This document shows, piece by piece, positions 23,669 through 34,225 of a stretch of DNA of 64,000 nucleotides. The stretch comes from Lichenostomus cassidix (taxonomy: Eukaryota > Chordata > Aves > Passeriformes > Meliphagidae), in contig CM039183.1 in assembly GCA_008360975.2 (NCBI GenBank), forward strand, positions 83,364,350-83,428,349. The letters run 5' to 3'. The stretch's first letter is position 1. Each line of letters starts with the position of its first letter. The notes below the pieces were generated by a model. The model saw only the letters and a program-made list of their open reading frames with translations, was not told the DNA's origin and searched no databases. The position numbers were made by a program, and so were the translations under genes.

Positions 23669-24586
23669 AACAAACAAAAAAAAAGCAGATCTACCTTCAG
23701 AGAAGCATGAAGGAAACTGTGAGCACAGGTAATTTAGTGATAGGTAGTGTGAACAGATTTGTAGAGTTCCAGTAACTGAATGCTGAATAATGCTGAAAGG
23801 ATAACCTAGAGGTCTCAAGCCAAAGTTTTGTACTCAGCTTTTAGGATGATGTGGAGCAACAAGAGTGCTGAGATGGCTAAAAATATGACTTGTAAAGAAA
23901 TATTAAACAGACTCACACTGTTAACCGAAAGAAGACAAATTGCATGAAAAAATATTGTAGGAGTCTGCCAATGCTTCAAACTATTCTTGGACAGTTCCAA
24001 AGAGGAAAGAAATCACCTAGTCTATGCTTGTGCTAGATATTGCAAAAATGCAGCATTCTAAATCTTCACGGACTGCTAAAGCAATGGCCTATTATCTATA
24101 ACCATGTGGGCAACCTATCACATGGAAAGCCCCCAGCAGCAAGAAAGGAGTTTTTGTCAAGTGTTTTCATCCACTGAACAAAATGCCATAACCTGCTACA
24201 TTTGCCTGCGTTCCAGCCCTGGATAATTGCCTTTTGCTTGTGGCAATGACTTGTCCCCTTGGCTGGCCTGTTTCCACAGATACCAGGGAAGCTTTGTTTT
24301 GCCTTCTGGTTCCATACTGCTTTGCCACAGTACTCCCTAGCTGAGGGAGATGGTGGCGTCTGAAAGCATTACGGGGCTGCATGTCTTCTTCAACAGAACA
24401 CTAAGCACAGGAAGGAAGTGAATATTCTTAGAACCACTGCCTCCATAAACATAAAGAACACGTAGGGAAAATGAGGCAAAGGATTAGGAGATTAGTTAAA
24501 AAGAGGTGGAGTTGTTTGGGGATGTTTTTGTCCCCTGGGGTAAATATCTAGCTGAGTGAAGATCCTGTAGTTCCTCCACACCCCTA
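23669..24586. other. Intergenic, nothing recognised
   Basis: No exon, RNA gene or repeat family recognised. Confidence 0.5.
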
Positions 24587-24589
24587 TCT

Positions 24590-24895
24590 GATGGGTTGAC
24601 CTTGGCCAGCTGCTAGGTACCCAACAACCACTCTCTCACTCCTCATCTTCAAAAAGACAGGAGGGAAAAGAATGCTCACAGGTTGAGACAAGGACAGGGA
24701 GATTGCTCACCAATTACCATCATGGGCAAAACAGACTGAACATGGGGAAGATTAAAATAAGTTATTGCCTGCCAAAATAGAGTTGGATGATGATAAACAA
24801 AGACATAACCTAAACCATCCAAAATCCCCACCTTCTTCTCAGCTTCTACTTCACTCCTCCATTCCCAACTTGTTCAAAGTTGCTGTTGAAGACGG
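24590..24895 (+). mobile_element. ERV LTR fragment, family shared with 28.5-29.6 kb
   Basis: Starts TGATGGGTTGACCTTGGCCA and continues with GGTTGAGACAAGGACAGGGA, ATTGCTCACCAATTACCAT and GGGCAAAACAGACTGAACAT. These match, base by base with modest divergence, the reverse complement of the LTR ending at 29580. Only the 5' part of the LTR is present. Confidence 0.75.
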
Positions 24896-26486
24896 TTCAC
24901 ATTCCTATGCAGGAACTCAAAGAAACTGATGTAGGTAGATGCAGTTGGCTATAATATGTACAATATATAGAACAGAAAACATTGTAATAATGGAATGTGT
25001 ACATTCCTGTTCCCTTTCTTTTTACTAGTAAAGAAGTGTGTTGCTGTAAAGGTTAGGAAATAGAATTATATTTGTAGCTTGTATTTGTCTTTCTCATTTG
25101 TCTTCTGAAATTTCCCTTTAACATACTGGACAGTATCATTCATCATTGTGTGAAAGCAGCCAGTGACCAACACAGAGCCAGCTAAGTAAAAAATTGGACA
25201 GGCACCTCTCCAATCTCCCCCAAACTGGTCAGAGGTGTCCCTTATACATACACAGCTCAGCTCTTTGGTGGACACACTTGAAAGGTGAGGGGCCAGATAT
25301 GCAGCTCATCTTTTGGACAGATGGTCAGTACGTCCTCAGTGAGCCCAACACATTGAGGAGACCTCAGATTTACTCTGCAAATGCTTTTCACCAGAGCAGT
25401 AGATGTGTGGCTGGCTGGATACACCTTGGCCACTGTGCAGACTCTGTGGGCATGTCCATAAACTTCTGTCCAGGAACTCCAGGACAGAAATATGTCTGGT
25501 CTGTAATGCAGGTATGCTCAATGTAAGTTGCATTAAAAAAAAAATAAATAACAGCATAAGGCCCATATTCAAGAAGCATACGTTAAAGAGTTTTTTCATG
25601 AAAATAGGATTGAGTATACATTTTACCAAAGTGCTTACATCGTTTTTGTTTTAAGATTTACAGTGTTTAGGACTGTGGGCTTGCTGAGGTTTGCTACTAC
25701 TTTGATAGAGAAATATTACTTAATACCTTCTCAAAATATGTACAAGGTCATATCTAGCTATCCTTTTTTTAAGCAGGAGCCCTCCAGACAGCAGCTGAAC
25801 AATAATCATACTAATGGTCCTGAATGTGCTTGTATCAATATGTTATTTCACTGCGTAAAGGAATCAATGTTATTTTAAAAAATCATGGCAATTATAAGGA
25901 CAGCCAATTTGAGAGTGCTATTTACTGAATAGCTAGTGACCAATTTTCCAGTCCTCCTATTTAAATTAATGAATATTTAAAGAGGAGAGTAATTCAATTT
26001 CCCTAGAACCTGCCCAGTTTCATTAACACAGCAGGGAAAATACAAAATATGTATTTGAATGCTTTGTTCTTCAGATGAAGCTATTCTACCCCAGATGTGT
26101 TGAAGATTAAAAGAAACCAGTGATTAAAATAATATTAACACAGTCTGCAGCACTCCTGTTATTTCTCAGTCTTAAACTGGCAAGTGAAAGATGGTTAAAG
26201 TCCTATTTTTTAATGAGCCTTGTCATAGAATAATATACATGCTTTGTGAGAAGGCTGAAAAAATGACTTATTTTTTTAATCACTAAGCAGCAACAATGAT
26301 TTGGAGGGGAGGGTGACTCCAAGATGGCAAAGCCTGGAGCAGGCTAGGATGTCTCCCAAGTACAGTGTTGCTGTATTAAAGCCATTCAGACTGTCAGCAT
26401 GCTTCGCTGTGCATGGAGACTGTAAACGATACCAAAGCAGTACCTTATCTGGATAGAACAAAGACTGTCAAAAAAATGTTCCTTTC

Positions 26487-26505
26487 TTTTTTTTTTTTTT
26501 TTTTT
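26487..26505. repeat. T19 homopolymer
   Basis: Nineteen T bases flanked by CTTTC and CTTTTCTTTC; simple sequence. Confidence 0.95.
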
Positions 26506-26948
26506 CTTTTCTTTCTGGATGAATTTCATTTACCTTTTCAACAGATTTTAAATCTTTTGTAAAATACTCCAAGGGTGCACAGCACAGTGTGAGACTTGTA
26601 ATCAGCCTGAAAAGAGTGACAGAAAGCTGGCTCATTTGGTGTCTCCCAATGCTTTCCTTTATTCTAACCTGTCTGTTTACAGCTTAAATCACAGGAAATT
26701 TGAGTTTTTAACTCTTACAGCAGGTAGCAGAAAAAAGCACAAAGGAATCTAAGCAAAGTATTTGATGTAAAATCTACATGCAGAAGAAAATCAAGGGCAT
26801 GACTCACCTGCATAAACCAATTATAAGTACATGCATAACCTTCTTTTGTTGTTGACCCACCTGACAAGTGAATGCATAGATTTAACATGAAAAAAATACC
26901 ATGCTTAGCTTTTCATAATGAAAGTGACTAACTGAGTAAAGACAATTT

Positions 26949-26979
26949 GGGGAAGGGGGTGGGGGGTGGGGGAGAAGGG
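26949..26979 (+). other. G-quadruplex candidate
   Basis: Five G-runs of 4, 5, 6, 5 and 3 bases separated by AA, T, T and AGAA. This fits the G3+N1-7 rule with very short loops. It is isolated, not near a known promoter. Confidence 0.75.
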
Positions 26980-27476
26980 CATGTATTAGCTGTTGAATAG
27001 CAGGAAAAAAAAGATCTTGGTGTGGAGCTCTAGCAAGAAGAGCTGAAGTGTCTATGGCTGATAGCTATCAGCCTGTTTGTAAAAGCATGTAGTACAGGTC
27101 AGAGGTGTGCCTCAGCCAGCTTTGGCTCCCTAAGGAAGTGTTTGCAAAGAAAAGTAGGCACTTGTGGCTTGCCTCTTTACATTCTGCCTAAATAAATAGA
27201 TGCATATATTTTAGATCTCATCTTCAACCTCTTGGGATGAGCACTATCTTTCTGTTCTGTGTTGGCACAATAGCTACTCCGCTGCATGCCTAGGCTTTCT
27301 AGGAGAAACAAATTGTGTGGGGGAACAAAGCGAAGTCTGGAAATATCTGCCAAGATGAGAATATGTCACTGTATTGGGTCCCTTTGTTTGAGACTGGGAC
27401 AGCTGCATTTTGCCTTTCTGAATTCCATCTGGAATTTCATGCACATGCTTCCCTAGGGATATTTTCTTTGTCATTG

Positions 27477-28065
27477 TGTTGTGGTTTAACTCCAACTGGC
27501 AACTAAGCCCCACATCAGCTCACTCACTTTTCCCCAGTGGGATGGGGGAGAGAATCAGAAAGCTAAAAATGAGAAAACCCATGGGTTGAGATAAAGACGG
27601 TTTAACAGGTAAAGCAAAAGCCCCACATGCAAGCAAAACAAAACAAAGAATTCATTCATCACTTCCCATGGGCAGGCAGGTGTTCAGTCATCTCCAGCAG
27701 AGCAGGGCTCCATCCAGTGTATCAGTGACTTGGGAAGACAAACACCATCACTCCAAAGGTTCTCCCCCCTCTTCCTTCTTGTTCTCACAGATTTATAAGC
27801 TGAACATGACACATATGGTATGAAATGTCCCTTTTGCAGCTGGCGTCACCTGTCCTGGCTGTGTCCCCTCCCAAGTCCTTGTGCTCCCCCAGCCTCCTCA
27901 CTGCCCTGGTGGGGTGAGGAGCAGAAAAAGCCTTGATTCTCTCTAAGCACTGCTCAGCAATAATTAAAAGATTCCTGTTATTAACACTGTTTCCGGCACA
28001 AACACAGAGACCCCATACCACCCACTGTGAAGAGAATTAACTCTACCTCAGCCAAAACCAGGACA
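27477..28065 (-). mobile_element. Solo LTR (ERVL-like) with target duplication CATTG
   Basis: On the + strand it starts TGTTGTGGTTTAACTCCAAC and ends GCCAAAACCAGGACA; flanks are CATTG at 27472-27476 and CATTG at 28066-28070. On the minus strand it runs TGTCCTGGTTTTGGC ... CCACAACA, the normal TG...CA form. 589 bp with no internal retroviral genes, so a solo LTR left by recombination. A 5-bp duplication fits ERVL-type integration. The same family occurs in opposite orientation at 32,346-32,920. Confidence 0.88.
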
Positions 28066-28070
28066 CATTG

Positions 28071-28529
28071 CTAGTTCTTTGTTTTCTCTCTAAAATAGAA
28101 ACACAATTTAATTTTTAAGAATCAAGTGCTGAAGCCACTAGAACCAGTCTTTTAAATACCACATTATTAATATTAAATACAGCTCCTTTGCTCCACAACT
28201 AGAGCACAGAACAGGAGACATTCCTATCTACTGTCTGATAACTTTATTCAGCATCCCCACAGCTCCACCCATATAATCTGAAAGTCTCTGTAGCCATGCT
28301 ACAGGTTATGTACTTGTTCTTCCATCCAGCTTTGCTCAGCAGGGAGAAATTTTGCTTCTCTTGTGCTCCAGGCTACACCTACAGTGCCAGACACAGCTGG
28401 ACACAAGGGAATTGAACACCCTCTGAAGGACTGTCTCTGTTGTTTCATTTTTAGGCATGCTTCATGGAACAGCTTCGGCTTATGTCAAACAGCACATTCC
28501 CTGACAAGGCTCGCTGTGGGCACTCTGGC
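28071..28529. other. Intergenic, nothing recognised
   Basis: Sequence between two LTRs with no recognised feature. Confidence 0.5.
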
Positions 28530-29580
28530 TATAGCTGGTTTGCATGGTAGGGTTTCGGTAGCAGGGGTGCTGCAGGAGTGGCTGCTGTGAGAAGCTGCTA
28601 GAAACTTTGCCCCATGTCTGACAGAGCCAGTGCCAGCCAGCTCCCAGATGGACCCACTGCTGGCCAAGGCCAAGCCCATCAGTGACAGTGGTTGTGCCTC
28701 TGGAATAAGGTATTTGATAAAGGGAAAAAAAAACCTTTTGCAGAACTGCAGATAGAGAGAGGAGTGAGAATATGTGAGGGCAATAACGCTGCGGAGCGCA
28801 AGGTCAGTGAAAGAAGGGGAGGAGGTGTTCCTGATGCCAGAGCTGAGATTCCCCTGCAGCCCATGGTGATGCAGCTGTGCCCCTGCAGCACATGGAGGAC
28901 CACAGGGATGGAGATCCATCTGTGGCCTGTGGAGGAGACCCACCCTGGAACAGGTGAATGTGCAAAGGAGGCTGTGATCCCACGGACAGCCCTTGCAGGA
29001 ACAGGCTCCTGGCAGGATCTGTGGCCCCATGGAGAGAGGAGCACACGCTGGAGCAGGTTTGCTTCATGACTTGTGACCCTGTGGGGGATTCACACTGAAG
29101 CAATTAATGAAGAACTGCAGCCTGTAGGAAGCAACCATGCTGGAAGAGTTCATGGAGGACTGTCTCCCAAGGGAGGGACCCCATGCTGAAGCAGGGGGAG
29201 AAATGTGAGGAGTCTTCCCCCTGAGGAGTGATACCCTGACCAGAGTCCCCATTCCCTGTCCCCCTGCACCTCTGGAAAGGAAGAGATAGAGAAATCAGGA
29301 ACAAAGCTGAGCCTGGGATAAAGAGGGGGAGGGCAGGGTGTTTTTTAAGATTTGGTTTTATTTCTCATTATGCTACTCTGATTTGATTTACAATAAATTA
29401 AATTAATTTCCCCAAGCCAAGTCTGTGTTGCCCATGACAGCAATTGATGAGGGATCTCTCCCTGCCCTTATTTTGACCCATGAGTTTTTTGTTATATTTT
29501 CTGTCTCCTGTCCACCTGAGGAGGGAAGTGATAGGGCTTCTGGTGAGCACCTGGTGTCCATCCTGGATCAACCCACCACA
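28530..29580 (-). mobile_element. Long solo LTR with probable target duplication CTGGC
   Basis: Minus-strand start is TGTGGTGGGTTGATCC (ending at 29580 on +), followed by text shared with the fragment at 24,590. The 3' part contains recurring CTGCAG/CCATGG-rich units (about 28850-29180), the A-run and Pro/Gly-like G+C-rich end I know from passerine LTRs. CTGGC flanks it at 28525-28529 and 29581-29585, giving 1,051 bp; the 28530 end reads TATAGC instead of TG, so that border is mutated or slightly off. Open frames inside (181 codons minus, 125 plus) are fortuitous. Confidence 0.75.
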
Positions 29581-29585
29581 CTGGC

Positions 29586-32345
29586 AAAGTCACCCTGCTT
29601 TGGGACAAAAGAGCATTTTTTAGAGAAGAGCCCCTTGCCTGTATTATTTATTAGCACTGACATAGTCATGAAGACCAACATCTGAGTAGGGCAACTACTG
29701 TCATGCATAGATAGGGATGGAGAATTACAGGGTAGATTAAATGGTAATCAGTCGGGCTGTTTCCACTTACGGCACTCAAAGATTTGGCAGATACTGATAA
29801 TTTTACCTACCTACCACAGCAGAAGCTGTGATGAATTCCTTTGTCCATTATACTTTTCCTAGGGCACACGGAGCCACTTAGAATCCGTAAGAAATGATAG
29901 TTTCTACAAAGAGACTTCTTTCTCAGCCAAATTCACTTTAAAACAAAATCAGCTAGATTATCCCAAACCAGATTGATCTGCTATGTAATGAAAAATATAG
30001 AATTTGCACAGGAATGGGTGGGGACTGCACACATCCTTTCAGCCATCTCTGCCGCAAGAGTGGCTGCAGGGAGCAGAGGCTTGTGATTCTAGGGCCTGAA
30101 ATATTATTGCATATTTCCAGAGTCCCTTCGCGCCTGTTGCATTAGACATTTTCATGAAGTGCAGTGTCTGTTGTATTCCTGAGTCCTAAAACTGAACCCA
30201 GTATTACTGTGTCTTAGCTCAGACATCTAGGTATTCGTGTTCTCAATTTGGCAGTTTATGTAAACAACAGTATTTCTGGCCCCATTAAAAAAGACACAGG
30301 AATTGTATTTTTTTTACTTACATTCAGTTTCTGTTCTTTTCTCCAGCACTAGCTTTCCAATCAACAGCAAAACACTCCCCCAGTGGCAAATTTGATTTCA
30401 AAAGACAAGCTGTTTTATAAAAAAGGTGATTCTGTAACATGTGAAAAGGAGCTACAACCAAGATGTTATACTATGAAACTGTCTTCTGTCCAGTAAATGA
30501 AAATAAGATACATAGAAATCTTTTTCTTGCTCCGGCAGAGGTGGTTTTTCTTAATAATTTTAATCCTTTCAGTAAGGAGGAAATTTCTTTTAAAAATCAT
30601 GTAAGGTGCTTCAGCACTGTTCTTTCAAGCTTTGACAATGTTGCCACTGAGTGTGGTGATGTTAAACACAGATATCTGAGAATGCTGACTTAAGTGGCAT
30701 TTCTGCACACTTTTGTTACATTTCTTCCCTATCAAAATGAGTTTCAGTTTGGTGTGGTAATATAGGAGCTTTTCCAGGATTATCTGTGAGGTGCTGCAGT
30801 CAGATTAATATTAGTCCTTTGTATTATTTAAAGGGAACCACGGTTCTGCAAGCCACCTTATTTGAGTACAGAGCATATTTTTAACAGCAGCAGCTTCTGG
30901 TATTTTCTGCTTAAACAGCTAGAATTATGTGAAAGAAGCTGGAGTTATCTCAGCAGCTGTTTTGTCTGGGAAAGACCATAACAACTGTGATCTTCCTGTA
31001 TAAAACTTTGAATTAAAAAAAGCCATCCAACTGTGGCCATCATTCCAACTGGTCTGAGGCTACTGCATCCTCTTCTCAATCAAGTCCTCTCTTACAGATT
31101 TGGGATAATGGTCCCTTTTAACGTACTGAATGTGTGAAACACAAGCTCCAAACCCACTGGTGAAGTTGTTTCTTTCCTTCTTTCTGAACTTCTCAGAACT
31201 GAGGCAGTATGGGGTATTACACCATTTGCAATGAAAGATGGACAGATGAACTGTTTTATTTTGTAGTCTCTCCAAAGCAGGGACATCACTGTGAATGTTA
31301 TTGGCAGCACCCTGCATCACAGAGTATATTGCATTTCTAGGGCCCAGACCAGCATGAAGAGTTGCAAAACATGTATGGCAATAAGAAGGACACAGTGGTA
31401 AGGGAGTCTTGACGGAGCTGTCTGAGAAACTGATCTTTACACAGCATGAATACTTGTAACAGCTGAATTTAAAAAAAGCCACCCACATCCAGAAGCTGGG
31501 AGTACATGGGCTTATTTACGGAATGTGTGAACGTATGCTACAAACGTGACTCTAAAAATGGATTTTGTGCTTGTAGCAAAGGAGCAATTGAATATAAAGC
31601 TTTCCAAGCTTTTCCAAGTGGAAAAAGCTACTTCTGTTGATGGGTGTATTAGTAGTAGAATGAGTGGGTGATGATATCTTCTCTGCTTGATATGAGAATT
31701 TCTACAGTTCTGTGTTGCTACACATCTCAGCTAGCACTCATGATTTAACAGAAAGGAATATAGTCAAAACTAACTGTTCAGATATCCTGTGCATTCAATT
31801 AGACACCTTCATTGGGCATCCAGCCTTCCTAGATGCCTGAGAGAGGTGGGATTAATTGTCTCCTGGCACTGTCTGTTTCATTTTGTTCACTGGGTGGAGA
31901 GCCAGAACTATTGCACAAATATTATATTATTAGACAAGGCACCTATGTTTTAGACAATTAAATTTAGATTATTTGAATTCTATTTGCAATATCCACTTTT
32001 TTAAAAGGATGTTGACATGCTGGAGATCATGCAAAAATTATTTTGCTGCTACTGGAAAAGCCTGTTGTGATATTCATACAGAGCTTGATGAATTTAGTTT
32101 ATCCAACAGATACTCAAAAGAAGAAAATTATGGTTTAATTATATAAAGGAATGGGTTAGACACTGAAAGATCTTTTACTGAGGAGAAAGAGAAGGCAGAA
32201 GGAACAGGTAGTTGGAACCTAAAGCAAGTCATGCTCAGTTTGTAAGCCATCTGAGTGAATAATTTGGGAAGAACTTTCAGGGAGAGTGGCTTCTCTGTTT
32301 CTTGGCACATTCAAATTGGAACTAAATGACTTGCTGAAGTACACA
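29586..32345. other. Intergenic, no supported gene
   Basis: No exon or repeat family recognised. A 142-codon open frame on the minus strand (31060-31488) has no recognisable domain. Confidence 0.55.
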
Positions 32346-32920
32346 CTTCTTGGGATTGGCTGGGATAGAGTTACTTTCTTCAGAGCAGCTGGTATGGTGC
32401 TGTGTTTTGGATTTGTGCTGGAAACAGTGTTAGTAATAGGGATGTTGTAGTCATTGCTGAGCAGAGGTTAAAAAAGGAGTCAAGGCCTTTTCTGCTCCTC
32501 ACCCCATCCCACCAGCAAGGAGGCTGGGGGAGTACAGGGAGCTGAGAGAGGACACAGCCAGGACTGGTGACCCCCACTGTCCAGGTTATCCCACACTATC
32601 TGATGTCATGCTCAGCGTGTGAATCTGTGAGAACAAGAAGGAAGGGAGGACCTCTGGAGTGACGGCATTGTCTGCCCATGTCACGTTCCATGTGATGTGG
32701 CCCTGCTTTCCTGGAGATGTCTGAGCAGCTGCCTGCCCATCGGGACTGGTGAATTAATTCCTTGATTTGCTTTTCTTGAATTCATGGCTTTAGTTTTACC
32801 TATTAAACTGTCTTTATCTCAACCCATGGGTTTTGTCACCTTTACCCTTCCCATTTTCTCTCCATCCCACCAAGGGGGATTGAGTGAGTGGCTATTGCTG
32901 GCTGGGATAAAACCACAACA
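32346..32920 (+). mobile_element. Degraded solo LTR, same family as 27.5-28.1 kb
   Basis: Reads GGCTGGGATAGAGTTACTTT, GTGCTGGAAACAGTGTTAGT, TTTTCTGCTCCTCACCCCAT, TGATGTCATGCTCAGC and TTTATCTCAACCCATGGGTT in the same order as the reverse complement of the LTR at 27,477-28,065, ending ACCACAACA at 32920. The flanking bases (ACACA and ACCTA) are not a clear duplication, and divergence is higher, so this copy looks older. Confidence 0.85.
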
Positions 32921-33568
32921 ACCTATTACAGTGAAATCCAAACTACTGTCCTCAAAACAAGGTTAAATGGAAAGGAGCCAGCCTGCTAGCTTGAGAACAA
33001 AGCCAGTAGCATAAAGGCATGAACAGGACCACGGGGAATGGTCCATTTCACAGGACTGGATTACAGTATTCTCCTGGAGTTTAAAAGGAGGATGAATCTA
33101 GTCAGCCTTCTTTTCAGCACTTGCTTATCTGTTCTACTGCCTGATTAAATGTTTACAAGGTGGGAGAATCTTACCACCTTTTTTGACACTGGAAGCAAAA
33201 CACCTCGCATCACAGTATGAACAAATGATGCCTAGCAACAAGAAATTCAGTGCAATGTGGGCTGCATTGGTTTCAGATTTCACTGATTAGTTTTTATTTA
33301 AACATGTGAGATACAAAGAAATAGAATTCCAGATGGTACAACATCTCTGTAATGTGCTGTAGGATTTCATTCTATAGAGCAATATATTATTGCAGGTCAC
33401 TCACTCCTTAAAAGATGCAGACACTATTTCTGCTACTTCACAAAAATAATCAGTTTTCTATGTAATATAGGGAAACATAGTCTATACACATGCTTTGTAC
33501 CTTAATCGTGTCAGTTCCATTTCTCCTGTCACCTATCTTCTCACTACATCATATCCCCAGTTTGCACA
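32921..33568. other. Intergenic, nothing recognised
   Basis: No exon or repeat family recognised between an LTR and a CR1. Confidence 0.5.
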
Positions 33569-34225
33569 TATCACAGAATCACAGAATAATTTAGGCTGAA
33601 AAGACCTCAAAGATCCTTGAGTCCAACCTAAGACCGAACAACACCATGTCAAATAGACCATGGCACTGAGTGTGACATCTGTTTTTTTCTTGGACACCTC
33701 CAGGAATGGTGACTCCACCACCTCCCTGGGTATCCTCTTGCAATGCTTACTAACCCTTTTCATGAAGAAATTCTTCCTGGTTTCCAAACGAAACCTTCCC
33801 TGGCACAGGTTGAGGCCACATCCTCTTGTCCTGTCACTGGCTGCCTGGGAGAAAAGACTGATCCCCCACCTGGCTACAGCCTCCTTTCAGGCAGCTGTAG
33901 AGAGCAATAAGGTCTCAGGGTCTCCTCTAGGTTGAACACCCCCAGCTCCCTCAGCCACTCCTTACAGAACTTGTGCTCCTCCAGACCCTTCCCCCATTCA
34001 GTTGTCCTTCTCTGGACTCACTCCAGCACCTCAATGTCCTTCTTTCAGTGAGGGGCCCAGAACTGGACACAGGACTTGAGGTTTGGCCTCACCAGTGCTG
34101 AGTACAGAGGAAGAATCACTGCCCTGGTCCTGCTGACCACACTATTGCTTGTACAGGCCAGGATGCCATTTGCCTCCTTGGCCACCTGGGCACAGCTAGC
34201 TCATGTTCAGCTGCTGTTGACTAGC
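33569..34225 (-). mobile_element. CR1 LINE 3' part, antisense
   Basis: Starts on + with TCACAGAATCACAGAATAAT (CR1 3' end reversed), then CCTTGAGTCCAACCTAAGAC, GAATGGTGACTCCACCACCT, CTTCTCTGGACTCACTCCAG, GGCCTCACCAGTGCTGAGTA and AGGATGCCATTTGCCTCCTT. It extends further 5' than the intronic copy at 2955. No intact reading frame. Confidence 0.92.

Larger units (their letters stand above)
24896..27471. other. Intergenic, no supported gene
   Basis: Contains a T19 run at 26487-26505 and a G-quadruplex candidate at 26949-26979. No recognised exon. Confidence 0.55.

Noticed and set aside
28485..29304. Overlapping open frames (up to 181 codons minus, 125 plus)
   Set aside because: They lie mostly inside the LTR at 28,530-29,580, on both strands and in several frames, with no gag, pol or env motif.
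31060..31488. 142-codon minus-strand frame
   Set aside because: No domain or family recognised and no splice or promoter context; chance is the simpler explanation.
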